Part shown: positions 36,391 through 45,132 of the stretch, piece after piece | Position numbering within the stretch: the first letter of the stretch is position 1 | How the letters are laid out: each line of letters starts with the position of its first letter | Source of the DNA: Pedobacter sp. SYSU D00535 | GTDB taxonomy: Bacteria; Bacteroidota; Bacteroidia; Sphingobacteriales; Sphingobacteriaceae | Assembly: GCF_017355855.1 (NCBI RefSeq) | Contig: NZ_JAFEWD010000001.1 | Location: forward strand, 992,001 to 1,056,000 | Length of the DNA stretch: 64,000 bases | Direction: 5' to 3' | Notes under the pieces: generated by a model | The model's input: the letters and a program-made list of their open reading frames with translations, nothing else | Database searches by the model: none | What the model was told of the DNA's origin: nothing | Program-made: the position numbers and the translations under genes

Positions 36391-37338
36391 ATGAAGAAAT
36401 TAATTGCAACCGTCCTCCTCGGGCTGGGAATTTTACAACTTGTCCAGGCTCAATCAAAGACTGCAGTCCGGGCTAAAATAGAGGGAATCTTTAAGCCGGA
36501 GAACAATGCTGTGCTGACTTGCGCGCACCGCGGCGACTGGCGAAACGCACCTGAAAACACCCTTCAGGCTCTATATAACAGTATTGAAATGGGGGTGGAT
36601 ATCATGGAGGTCGACCTGGGCAAGTCAAAAGACGGTCATTTGATCCTGATGCACGACAAAACCCTGGACCGTACGGTAAAAGCCAAAGGAAAACCAGGAG
36701 ATTATACCCTGGCGGAGCTCAAAAGCTTCCCGGTAAGAAACGGAACAGGTCACGCTACTCACCACCGTATTCCAACGTTCGAAGAGCTTATGCTCGCAGC
36801 AAAAGACAAGATCATTATCAATATTGATAAGGGTTACCAATATCTGGATGATGTTGTTGAGGTTTTGCAGAAAACCGGCACTATGGATCAGGCTATCCTG
36901 AGTATAAACAAGAACTTGCCCCTTGACAGTGTGAAGGCGAAGCATCCTAACCTTCCACAGGATCTGCTAATCATGCCGGTTATCGACTTCAGGGACGAGC
37001 AGGCCGCATCTGCTGCCATGGCAAGCTACCGCTCGAAGAAGCGCGTAATCTATCAATTAGATTTTAGCAATGATACCCATCCGCTTTTAAATATGGTGCC
37101 GGCGCTTAAGAAAGAGGGCAACGGCGTATGGTACAACAGCATCTGGCCCGAACTATCGGGAGGTCACCATGACGATAAAGCGGTAGACGAAAGTAAGCCT
37201 GATGAAAGCTGGGGCTGGCTGGTGAAGAAAGATGCCGATGTTATTCAAACGGACCGTCCCTTTCAGCTGGTAAACTATCTCAGGAAAATAAACAACGGCA
37301 AGGTAAATGCAGAAAAACAGAATGGAGGGAGACGATGA
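36391..37338 (+). CDS. Exported glycerophosphodiester phosphodiesterase (GDPD) family protein 2
   Basis: 315 residues with a signal peptide ending VQAQ. Catalytic and metal residues are intact: His46-Arg47, Glu55, Glu73, Asp75 and His88 (CAHRGDWRNAPEN, MEVDLGKSKDG, LMHDKT). It is the tandem paralogue of the preceding protein but diverged throughout, so the two may attack different bonds or stereoisomers. Its 3' end overlaps the next esterase gene by 4 bp (ATGA), evidence of a single tightly coupled operon. Confidence 0.92.
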   Translation: MKKLIATVLLGLGILQLVQAQSKTAVRAKIEGIFKPENNAVLTCAHRGDWRNAPENTLQALYNSIEMGVDIMEVDLGKSKDGHLILMHDKTLDRTVKAKGKPGDYTLAELKSFPVRNGTGHATHHRIPTFEELMLAAKDKIIINIDKGYQYLDDVVEVLQKTGTMDQAILSINKNLPLDSVKAKHPNLPQDLLIMPVIDFRDEQAASAAMASYRSKKRVIYQLDFSNDTHPLLNMVPALKKEGNGVWYNSIWPELSGGHHDDKAVDESKPDESWGWLVKKDADVIQTDRPFQLVNYLRKINNGKVNAEKQNGGRR

Positions 37339-38108
37339 GCTGGCCCATCGCCGGATTACTCCTTTTAGCTGCTGCACTGGTTTCCTGGAAGCTGTCAGGG
37401 CAAGAGGGAAAGAAGCAGGTCTATTTGCTGCTGGGGCAGTCGAACATGGCAGGCAGAGGGAAGCTAAGCGGCCACCAGTATAAAACGCATCCACGGGTGC
37501 TGATGCTCAATAGAGAGAAGCAATGGGTTCCTGCTGCACATCCCCTGCATTTTGATAAGCCGAAATCGGCCGGTGTGGGGCCGGGACTCGCATTCGCTGT
37601 GGCCATGGCCGAAGCTTACCCTGAGGATACCATATTCCTGGTCCCTTGTGCTGTTGGTGGCACTTCTATCGCGCGTTGGGAGCCCGGAGCTTACGACGAG
37701 GCGACAGACACGCATCCTTATGATGATGCAGTACTGAGGATCAAACAGGCCCGTAAAAAGGCCCCTGTCACCGGGGCGCTTTGGCTGCAGGGAGAGTCTG
37801 ATAGCCGCGAAAGAGCAGCAGCAACCTATGTCAATAAGCTTTCTACTTTGGTCAGGCGCATCAGGAAGGAATCAGGAAATAAACATCTTCCTTTTGTAGT
37901 GGGTGAGCTGGGAAGATACCGGGATAAGTACCAGTTGATCAACAGAGAACTTCAAAAGGTACCCGCTGCCATTCGGTTTACCGCGCTCGTTACATCAGAA
38001 AATTTAACACATAAAGGAGACAGTACCCATTTCGACAGTCCCTCGGCGGAAGCATATGGACAGCGCTTTGCAGCCGGCATGCTGCGACTACTAGAAAGCA
38101 AACAGTGA
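37335..38108 (+). CDS. SGNH esterase of the sialate O-acetylesterase (CE6-like) type
   Basis: 257 residues with an N-terminal hydrophobic segment (signal or anchor, about 5-20). The blocks are those of SASA/CE6 carbohydrate esterases: LLLGQSNMAGRG with Ser36, the PCAVGGTSIARWEPG block, GALWLQGESDS and the end STHFDSPSAEAYG with Asp229 and His232 as likely triad members. Family members remove acetyl groups from sugars. In this operon it may strip O-acyl (acetyl or D-alanyl) decoration from the phosphodiester polymer. It overlaps the GDPD gene by 4 bp. Confidence 0.88.
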   Translation: MSWPIAGLLLLAAALVSWKLSGQEGKKQVYLLLGQSNMAGRGKLSGHQYKTHPRVLMLNREKQWVPAAHPLHFDKPKSAGVGPGLAFAVAMAEAYPEDTIFLVPCAVGGTSIARWEPGAYDEATDTHPYDDAVLRIKQARKKAPVTGALWLQGESDSRERAAATYVNKLSTLVRRIRKESGNKHLPFVVGELGRYRDKYQLINRELQKVPAAIRFTALVTSENLTHKGDSTHFDSPSAEAYGQRFAAGMLRLLESKQ

Positions 38109-38161
38109 GGCTCCCAAGTTCAAACACTCTAACAAATTAGCAGGAAAAGCAGCACCATATT

Positions 38162-39199
38162 ATGCGATATTTAATCACTCTTTCTATTTCATTATTCCTG
38201 CTCGGTAAGTCCTACGCGCAGGATGCTACTAATTTCAAATTCAAGGATGGGCACGAGTTGGAATTGAGCGGCAGGGTATACAATTCAGCCCTCAATTATC
38301 ACAGGCTCGATTCAGGGGAATGCCTTTCGCTTCCGAAAAGGGTGCGGGAGCTGGCCCGAAATTCAGCGGGCTTAAAACTGGAATGGCGTCTGGCAAAGTT
38401 TGTACAATCCTGGAACATGACTCCCCTTGTGATCAACGGACTCGATCTGTATGGAATGAAGAACGGAAGCTGGCAATACGTTGCCTCCGCCCGACCTACG
38501 GCTGCAGACAATTCGGTGTTGCTGGTAAAGAACCTCGATGGCGAACTCAGGGATTATAAATTGTATTTGCCCCTGTATTCGGAGATCACTCAGCTGAGGG
38601 TGGGGGTTAATCCCGAAGCGACACTGGAAAAGCCATCGCCAAATGCAGGGAAGCAAAAAAGGGTAGTGATCTACGGCTCAAGCATTACCCAGGGTGCCTC
38701 TGCCTCGCGGCCCGGTATGGCTTATCCCTCTATCCTATCCCGCAAAACCGGAATAGAAATGATTAACCTGGGCTTCAGCGGAAGCGGAAAGATGGAACCA
38801 GAAGTAGTAGACATTTTGGCAAACATCCCTGCAGACGCCTATGTGCTTGATTGCGTCCCCAATCCTCTTCCTTCAGAAATAAAAGAACGAGCCTTTGTTT
38901 TTATTCAGCGATTAAGAGCCCTCAAACCCAACGTGCCTGTCATTATGGTGGAAAGTATTTTCAGAGAGACCGGCAACTGGGATAGTGTCCTGGGAGAAAG
39001 AACACGGCAACAGAACCTCGAATTCAGGAATGCTTATAATAAGCTTAAGAAAGAAAATTCGCGCAATTTGTATTACATCGAGTCGAAAGATCTCATAGGA
39101 AACGATCATGAAGCGACTGTAGACGGCACTCATCTTAGCGATCTTGGTTTCACACGTATTGCCGAGACGATCATGAAGCAGTTAAAACGTGCTCTGTAG
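38162..39199 (+). CDS. Exported SGNH/GDSL hydrolase with N-terminal beta domain
   Basis: 345 residues: signal peptide ending SYAQ, an N-terminal jelly-roll-like domain (about 25-155), and an SGNH hydrolase domain. The nucleophile block YGSSITQGASASRPG gives Ser174, GFSGSGKMEP supplies the glycine block, and DGTHLSDLGF supplies Asp321 and His324. The layout is that of SGNH proteins with an SGNH_hydro_N domain, common in Bacteroidota glycan loci as deacylases. It follows the first esterase after 53 bp. Two different esterases in one operon suggest a substrate with more than one ester group. Confidence 0.88.
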   Translation: MRYLITLSISLFLLGKSYAQDATNFKFKDGHELELSGRVYNSALNYHRLDSGECLSLPKRVRELARNSAGLKLEWRLAKFVQSWNMTPLVINGLDLYGMKNGSWQYVASARPTAADNSVLLVKNLDGELRDYKLYLPLYSEITQLRVGVNPEATLEKPSPNAGKQKRVVIYGSSITQGASASRPGMAYPSILSRKTGIEMINLGFSGSGKMEPEVVDILANIPADAYVLDCVPNPLPSEIKERAFVFIQRLRALKPNVPVIMVESIFRETGNWDSVLGERTRQQNLEFRNAYNKLKKENSRNLYYIESKDLIGNDHEATVDGTHLSDLGFTRIAETIMKQLKRAL

Positions 39200-39271
39200 T
39201 ACTGCCGGGTTCAATCGGAGCTATGCTTTTTTTGGTCTTTGCATGGTTATCTAAGCTTAAATAAGATTTAT

Positions 39272-40198
39272 ATGAAAAAAATAATATTAATATTCACTAT
39301 TCTGCTAACGGCGGCTCTGCTCTCGCAGGGCCAGACGAAAAAGCCAAAGCCCCTAAAGGTGGGGTATACATTGCCCGCGAATGAAGTTACTTCGGAGAAG
39401 ATGAAATACGTCAGATCGGTCGGGTTAGAGTCGCTGGAACTTTCGCTTGGTTATCTTATCGACCACAATACCAGAAAGTTTAAGTTCTCAGAGGCTGAAA
39501 TTCTTGAAACATTGAAAAAGGCAAAGAAGGCTGCTGACGATGCCGGGATAGAGATTTGGTCTATCCATATGCCCTTTGGAAAACACATCGACATCTCGCT
39601 AACGCAGGAATCGGAACGGGAGCAGGTAGTGGCCATGCATTCTAAACTTATCGAGTATCTGCGTGTTTTGAAGCCCCGGGTCATCCTTTTCCATCCCAGC
39701 TGGTACCTGGGTTTAAATGAGCGCGAAACCCGCAAACAGCAGATGATTCGCTCGGCTGTTGAGCTCAACAAAAAAGTAAGAAAAAGCGGAGCAATCATGG
39801 TGGTGGAAAACATGCTTGGATTTGATCTCAAGCTGGATTCTTTGAGAGAAAGGCCACTGTGTCGCACAGTAGACGAAACGGTGGAGATCATGGGTCGCCT
39901 ACCAACGAATATTTACTCGGCGGTGGACATGAACCATATTAAATATCCTGAGAAGCTGATCCTTGCCATGGGAAAACGCATGCGATCTGTTCATATTGCC
40001 GACGGCACAGGAAAGCAGGAAAACCACTGGCTTCCGTGTTCCGGCAAGGGACAAAACAACTGGAATGAGATCCTTCGAGCTTTAGATAAAGTGGGGTATA
40101 GAGGGCCTTTCATCTACGAAAGCAAATTCAAGGACGAAAAAGAGCTTAAAGAATGTTACGATACTCTTTATCAAAATGCCTTCGGGGCGCAGGGCTAG
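39272..40198 (+). CDS. Exported sugar phosphate isomerase/epimerase-like TIM barrel
   Basis: 308 residues from the ATG at 39272, which gives a clear signal peptide (MKKIILIFTILL to SQGQ); a start 11 codons upstream gives none. The barrel is of the xylose isomerase-like family: IHMPFGKHIDIS, VVVENMLG, SAVDMNHIKYPE, SVHIADGTG and PFIYESKFKD hold acidic and His residues typical of the metal site. Exported members of this family are frequent in Bacteroidota catabolic loci and some act on keto-sugars or as lyases. It is the last gene of the operon. Substrate unknown. Confidence 0.85.
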   Translation: MKKIILIFTILLTAALLSQGQTKKPKPLKVGYTLPANEVTSEKMKYVRSVGLESLELSLGYLIDHNTRKFKFSEAEILETLKKAKKAADDAGIEIWSIHMPFGKHIDISLTQESEREQVVAMHSKLIEYLRVLKPRVILFHPSWYLGLNERETRKQQMIRSAVELNKKVRKSGAIMVVENMLGFDLKLDSLRERPLCRTVDETVEIMGRLPTNIYSAVDMNHIKYPEKLILAMGKRMRSVHIADGTGKQENHWLPCSGKGQNNWNEILRALDKVGYRGPFIYESKFKDEKELKECYDTLYQNAFGAQG

Positions 40199-40215
40199 GG
40201 TAAAAACGACGATGA

Positions 40216-40242
40216 GCCCGGACCATTTCAAAACAACCGGGC
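40216..40242 (+). terminator. Weak hairpin after the GDPD operon
   Basis: GCCCGG (40216-40221) pairs with CCGGGC (40237-40242) across a 15-nt loop, 18 bp after the last stop codon of the operon. No T-run follows, so its efficiency is doubtful. It lies in the 187 bp convergent gap before the paoC 3' end. Confidence 0.35.
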
Positions 40243-40385
40243 CTAAGTTGAGGATCTGAACAAGTTCAGGAGGAGGAGCGATATCAGGAGGCAGAACATG
40301 TCTCCATCTTTCCTCTAAGGTACCCACGATGGTAAGCCTGCTGTCCTCCTCCCTCCTTCTGTCACTTACTGCCGCCGCGATAATG

Positions 40386-42623
40386 TTAAATCAACTTATC
40401 GGGAGTCACAGGAAGCTCACGTATGCGCTTGCCAGTAGCGTTAAATATGGCATTGGTGATTGCCGGGGCAACTCCTATGATCGCAATTTCACCCAAGCCT
40501 TTCGTACCCATGGGATCGACAATATAGTCCGGTTTGTCTACAAAATAGACCTCTACCGGCGGCACATCTGCGTGTACGGGAACGTGGTAATCTGCCAGAT
40601 CTTTAGTAACATATCGCCCGAAGCGGTGATCCATGACGGCATCCTCCTGAAGGGCCATTCCGATTCCTCCGGTAACACCACCGATCATTTGATTGGCTGC
40701 TGTTTTCTTGTTGACGATCGTTCCCGCATCGGCGCAGCTTACTACCTTTTTCACGCGGACCTGGCCTGTCATAGGATGTACATGTACTTCTGCAAAATGG
40801 ACTGAAAAGGAGTATCTGGAGTATTTGGATGCCTCCTGGCTGGGTTTCGAATCCTGCAGCACATCCAGTTCTGTCAAATTCTGCTTCTTCAGAAGTTCGG
40901 TGTAAGCCACTTTTACTGACGGCGAGCGGGTGATAGAAAGATGGGCTTTATCGAAAGTGACATCCTCCAATTTCAGATTGGCAAAACGTTTATCTGCTGA
41001 AGGAGCCATCTCCAACAGCCGTTCTTTCATTGCCTGGCAGGTTGCCACCACTGCCGAACCTACCGTGGCCACCGTAGCAGACCCTCCCTGGTTAGGCGCC
41101 TGGGGAAAATCAGAATTCCCCAACTGGAAGGTGATCTTTTCGGGACTTATACCCAGATGTTCTGATGCGATCTGCACCATGGCAGTACCTGTCCCCGGCC
41201 CGATGTCGGTTACTGCACTTTGAAAAACGACCGAACCGTTAGCCAGTAACTTGGCCCGTACAGCTGCAGCGCCGCGATGTGCTCCAAACGTTCCAACTCC
41301 CATGCCGTAACCGACCAGCCATTCCCCGGAGCGAACACCGCCCGGTTTCAATGAGCGTTTGCTCCAGCCTATTTTCTCGGCTCCCACCTGTATACACTCC
41401 TTCAGGTATTTGGTAGACCAGGGTAGATTTTTTTCGGGATCTGTATCCGTATGGTTCATCAGACGCAGTTGCACAGGATCGATGTTTAAAGCAAAAGCGA
41501 GTTCATCTATGGCCGACTCCAAAGCAAAAGCTCCGGTGGCTTCACCTGGTCCGCGCATCCAGATCGGGGTGCTCACGTCTAAAGGCAGAAGCCGGTATTT
41601 AGTACCGATATTCGGACTCGTGTACATCATTTTGCTTTGCTGCAACGTTGACTCCGTGAATTCTTCATACGACGATGTCTGCCCTATGGCTTCGTGATAA
41701 ATGCCTGTCAGCCTGCCATCTTTATCTGCTCCAATACCGATCTTTTGCCAGGTATAGGGACGATAGCCTACCATAAAGAACATCTGTTCGCGGGTGAGCA
41801 TGACCTTTACCGGGCGTTTCACCATTTTTGCGGCAATAATAGCTGCTGTTTCGTGCGGCCAGTTATGCAGGCCATTTCCGAAAGCTCCGCCTACAAACTC
41901 TGAAATCACGCGCACATTCTGGACGGGGATTTTCCATTCGTTAGCAAAAGCCTGTTGTGTCGGCTTGGTTCCCTGCACCTTGTCATAAACAATCAGCTTG
42001 TCATCCGCTTCCCAATAGGCCGTTATTGCCTGTAATTCCATGGGATTATGCACTTCCGAGGGATGTACGTACTCGGCCTCAAGCCGGACAGATGCAGTTT
42101 TATAGGCATCCGCTTTGCCGCGTTCATAGTCCGCTAAACCTGATTTCGGATTTTTCTTCACAACAGCAGGGACAACAGCTTTTCCTTTGTTCTTCTCGAA
42201 GTTGGTTTCGTGTTTCTCTTCCTCGTATTCGGCTTTGACAAGCATCGCTGCATGGCGGGCACGCTCGTAGGTATCAGCTACCACAATCGCTATAGGTTGC
42301 CCGTTGGAGTAAACCCGGTTGTTGTAAAAAGCCCGCAAGGGTCTGCCACCGGTAGGTGGTTCTGTTGGGTGCTCATTATCTGCCCAACCAGGAACTTTAA
42401 TCGCGTTTTCATGAGAAATCACGGCAATTACTCCCGGAGCACGAAGAGCAGCCCGGGAATCTATCGAACGTATTCTCCCTTTGGCAATCGTACTCGATAC
42501 AACTACTCCATAGCTGAGATTGGGCAACTGGTATTCGGCGGAATAACGTGCAGCTCCTGTTACCTTCAGTTTCCCGTCGACCCGGTTCATCGGATCTCCT
42601 ATAACTTTATCAAAAAACTTCAT
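40386..42623 (-). CDS. paoC: PaoC-like molybdenum-cofactor subunit of aldehyde oxidoreductase
   Basis: 745 residues from the ATG at 42623; a longer frame to 42659 would overlap the upstream gene. The protein belongs to the xanthine oxidase family large subunits (FVGGAFGNG, PIWMRGPGEATG, GMGVGTFGAHRGAAAV, IGPGTGTAMVQIASE). The active-site Glu is at about 712 in GLGEIAIIG. It oxidises aldehydes, using a molybdopterin cofactor. The operon order, iron-sulfur, FAD, Mo, equals E. coli PaoABC. A PaoD/XdhC-like insertion chaperone is not in view. The symbol is by homology. Confidence 0.92.
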   Translation of the reverse strand: MKFFDKVIGDPMNRVDGKLKVTGAARYSAEYQLPNLSYGVVVSSTIAKGRIRSIDSRAALRAPGVIAVISHENAIKVPGWADNEHPTEPPTGGRPLRAFYNNRVYSNGQPIAIVVADTYERARHAAMLVKAEYEEEKHETNFEKNKGKAVVPAVVKKNPKSGLADYERGKADAYKTASVRLEAEYVHPSEVHNPMELQAITAYWEADDKLIVYDKVQGTKPTQQAFANEWKIPVQNVRVISEFVGGAFGNGLHNWPHETAAIIAAKMVKRPVKVMLTREQMFFMVGYRPYTWQKIGIGADKDGRLTGIYHEAIGQTSSYEEFTESTLQQSKMMYTSPNIGTKYRLLPLDVSTPIWMRGPGEATGAFALESAIDELAFALNIDPVQLRLMNHTDTDPEKNLPWSTKYLKECIQVGAEKIGWSKRSLKPGGVRSGEWLVGYGMGVGTFGAHRGAAAVRAKLLANGSVVFQSAVTDIGPGTGTAMVQIASEHLGISPEKITFQLGNSDFPQAPNQGGSATVATVGSAVVATCQAMKERLLEMAPSADKRFANLKLEDVTFDKAHLSITRSPSVKVAYTELLKKQNLTELDVLQDSKPSQEASKYSRYSFSVHFAEVHVHPMTGQVRVKKVVSCADAGTIVNKKTAANQMIGGVTGGIGMALQEDAVMDHRFGRYVTKDLADYHVPVHADVPPVEVYFVDKPDYIVDPMGTKGLGEIAIIGVAPAITNAIFNATGKRIRELPVTPDKLI

Positions 42624-42639
42624 GGAAATGTCTGATAGC

Positions 42640-43623
42640 TTAAACCAATTTTGATGCAACTTTCAAAGCCTGAATAATAGCATTCGGGGTGAGCTTCAAC
42701 TTATATTCATTGTATTTGAACCCTTTTGCGCCTTTCATCGCCAGTTGCGCCACCTCTCTAAAAGTAGATTCAGAGACTGGTTTTCCAACCAGGGCCCGCT
42801 CCGCCTCCGATAAACGCCAGGGCTTATGGGCTACGCCACCAAGAGCGAGCCGGGCATCCCGAATCACTTTTTTTTCTATCTGCAAAGCCGCAGCAACCGA
42901 TACCAGAGCAAAAGCATAAGAGGCTCGATCACGAACTTTGAGGTAATGGACATTTTTTGCGAAACGGTTATCCGGGATTTCTACCCCAAGTATCAGTTCC
43001 CCCGGTAGGAGGTTGGTATCGATCTCTGGTCGGTCTCCAGGCAAGCGATGAAAATCTATAAATGGGATGCGCCTTTGTCCTTTAGGCCCGTCCACCACCA
43101 CTGTTGCGTCAAGCGCGACAAGGGCCACGCTCATATCACTCGGATGCACTGCAATACATTTTTCGCTAAAGCCGAAAATGGCATGCATCCGGTTAAAGCC
43201 TTCCAGCGCACCGCAGCCGCTTCCTGGCTCTCTTTTATTACAGGGCAAAGCAGTATCATAAAAGTAGTGGCAACGAGTGCGCTGGAGCATGTTGCCCCCT
43301 ACGGTAGCCATATTTCTTATTTGGGCAGAAGCGCCGGCGTTAAGCGCCTGCACCAACAGCGGTTGTTTTTGCTGTACGGTCTTATTTTCGGCCACGGTGC
43401 TGTTTAGAGCCAGCGAGCCGATCTTCAGTGATTTACCCTCCGTAGTGATATCTGTAAGAGGTAATCTGGAGATATCTATCAGACGTTCAGGGCTTACAAT
43501 GCCACGTTTCATCAGGTCGACCAGGTTTGTTCCTCCTGCAATAAACATAGCCGTTTTATCCCTTGAAATGGCATCAAGAGCAGCCTTTGCGGCCGTGGCC
43601 CGGGTATATTGAAATTGGATCAT
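42640..43623 (-). CDS. paoB: PaoB-like FAD-binding subunit with an extra iron-sulfur site
   Basis: 327 residues of the CoxM/XdhB FAD-binding type: FIAGGTNLVDLMKRG and MATVGGNMLQRTRC are the FAD-binding loops. An insert carries four Cys residues (118, 128, 137, 156; RCHYF, LPCNKREPGSGCG, EKCIAV), as in E. coli PaoB, which carries an additional [4Fe-4S] cluster. It passes electrons between the molybdenum centre and the acceptor. It overlaps the upstream gene by 4 bp and precedes paoC by 16 bp. Confidence 0.93.
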   Translation of the reverse strand: MIQFQYTRATAAKAALDAISRDKTAMFIAGGTNLVDLMKRGIVSPERLIDISRLPLTDITTEGKSLKIGSLALNSTVAENKTVQQKQPLLVQALNAGASAQIRNMATVGGNMLQRTRCHYFYDTALPCNKREPGSGCGALEGFNRMHAIFGFSEKCIAVHPSDMSVALVALDATVVVDGPKGQRRIPFIDFHRLPGDRPEIDTNLLPGELILGVEIPDNRFAKNVHYLKVRDRASYAFALVSVAAALQIEKKVIRDARLALGGVAHKPWRLSEAERALVGKPVSESTFREVAQLAMKGAKGFKYNEYKLKLTPNAIIQALKVASKLV

Positions 43624-44258
43624 ACCTTTTTTCCTCCCTTCTTCACTTCCACAATCGCATTTACGATATTAGGATAGGCGCCGCAGCGACAAATATTTCC
43701 GCTCATGTACTCCCTGATCTCCTCTTCTGAATCTGCATGGCCCTCACGAATACAGGCTATTGCCGACATGATCTGACCAGGAGTACAATAGCCACACTGA
43801 AATCCATCATGCTTCAGAAATGCTTCCTGCATCGGATGTAGTTGATCTCCCTCCGCCAGGCCTTCAATGGTAGTCACTTTCCTGCCATCCTGCATTACGG
43901 CCAGGGTAAGGCATGAGAGGACACGGGTACCATTGACGTGGACCGTACAAGCACCGCACTGACCATAGTCGCAGCCTTTTTTTGTTCCCGTAAGATTCAG
44001 CTGCTCTCGAAGAAGGTCCAGGAGCGTTACCCTTGGTTCTACCATCAAACTTTTACTAACCCCGTTTACTTCTAACTTCAGCGGGATTTTCTCCAGAGCC
44101 TCTGCTAATTTTTCATCCCACTGCGCTTCTGCAGCCTTTAAGGCAATAGAAGGTGTTAGTACTGCTCCGGTAAGAACTGCCGACTGCTTTAAAAAATCTC
44201 GCCGGCTATCAGATTTAGATTCGCCGCTTTGCTGATCCCGGGAATTTATTTTAGACAT
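43620..44258 (-). CDS. paoA: PaoA-like [2Fe-2S] subunit with TAT signal
   Basis: 212 residues. A twin-arginine signal (SRRDFLK, Arg19-Arg20, then a hydrophobic stretch) shows that the folded complex goes to the periplasm. The first [2Fe-2S] cluster uses Cys96, 101, 104 and 116 (GCDYGQCGACT), the second Cys145, 148, 180 and 182 (CGYC, CRCG). It is the first gene of the operon, divergent from the sigma gene at 44513, with 254 bp between. All eight ligands are present. Confidence 0.95.
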   Translation of the reverse strand: MSKINSRDQQSGESKSDSRRDFLKQSAVLTGAVLTPSIALKAAEAQWDEKLAEALEKIPLKLEVNGVSKSLMVEPRVTLLDLLREQLNLTGTKKGCDYGQCGACTVHVNGTRVLSCLTLAVMQDGRKVTTIEGLAEGDQLHPMQEAFLKHDGFQCGYCTPGQIMSAIACIREGHADSEEEIREYMSGNICRCGAYPNIVNAIVEVKKGGKKV

Positions 44259-44512
44259 GATAATTAGTTAAATGCTGGATGTAGATAAAAGAATGTTCCA
44301 CTTGATAAAAGGCCAAAGCGGTTCCTTTGTTTATAGTATTTGCAATTAGATCGTGTTTTCGGCTAGGTGGTCTTGGGGTTCCAACAATCTCTTCGGATGA
44401 ATAGAATACCGGAGTTTTTTTGAACGCCACAGGCTCAATTAGTCTTGTTCTTTCAAATACTAATCTCTACATTAGTGGTATAACCGATTACTGCCAATTT
44501 CAACCTCTTGCC

Positions 44513-45076
44513 ATGACAGACCAAGAATTAAGAGAAATATTAATAAAAGTCTCTTTCGATGAAGATCGTAAGGCCTTTAAGCGGTTATTCTTTTTCTATT
44601 ACCCTAACATGTTGAAGCTTGCTTCGTCTTTTGTCAAGTCGAATGAGGAGGCTGAAGAGATAGTAGATGATGCGTTTATAAAGATCTGGCAGAACCGCAG
44701 TAAGTTATATCAGGTAAACAACCTGAAGGTCTATCTTTTTGTATGTGTAAAAAATCTTTGCTTCAATTACCTTGAAAAGAAAAAAAGGCTTCCGATTATA
44801 AGTATTGACGACATTGAATTTGATCCCGCAGAACCGCATGTTTATCCGGAGCAGCGTTTATTCTTTCTTGACGTGCAAAGTCAGGTAGAAGACGCAGTAA
44901 AACAACTTACTCCCCAAAGTCAGTTAGTTTTCCGTTTAGTAAAAGAAGAGGGACTTAAGTACCGTGAAGCGGCTCAGGTGTTAAACCTATCCGTTAAAAC
45001 AGTTGAGTATCACATAGGAAATGCGCTCAAAAAAATCGCCGAAAAGCTTACCGTGGCGGTAAATAAAAAAAAGTAA
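44513..45076 (+). CDS. ECF RNA polymerase sigma factor of the pectin locus
   Basis: 187 residues from the ATG at 44513 (MTDQELREIL); the frame opens further upstream with TTG but that extension has no family features. Region 2 (AFKRLFFFYYPNMLKLASSFV, AEEIVDDAFIKIWQNR) and region 4 (LTPQSQLVFRLVKEEGLKYREAAQVLNLS) are clear. It is followed by FecR after 56 bp on the same strand and probably directs transcription of the SusCD genes. Normal length for RpoE-like sigmas of Bacteroidota. Confidence 0.94.
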   Translation: MTDQELREILIKVSFDEDRKAFKRLFFFYYPNMLKLASSFVKSNEEAEEIVDDAFIKIWQNRSKLYQVNNLKVYLFVCVKNLCFNYLEKKKRLPIISIDDIEFDPAEPHVYPEQRLFFLDVQSQVEDAVKQLTPQSQLVFRLVKEEGLKYREAAQVLNLSVKTVEYHIGNALKKIAEKLTVAVNKKK

Positions 45077-45132
45077 AAATATATTTAGGGTGTTTTCTGT
45101 ATTTCCGGTCCTTATAGTGTAAGGCACCTTAA

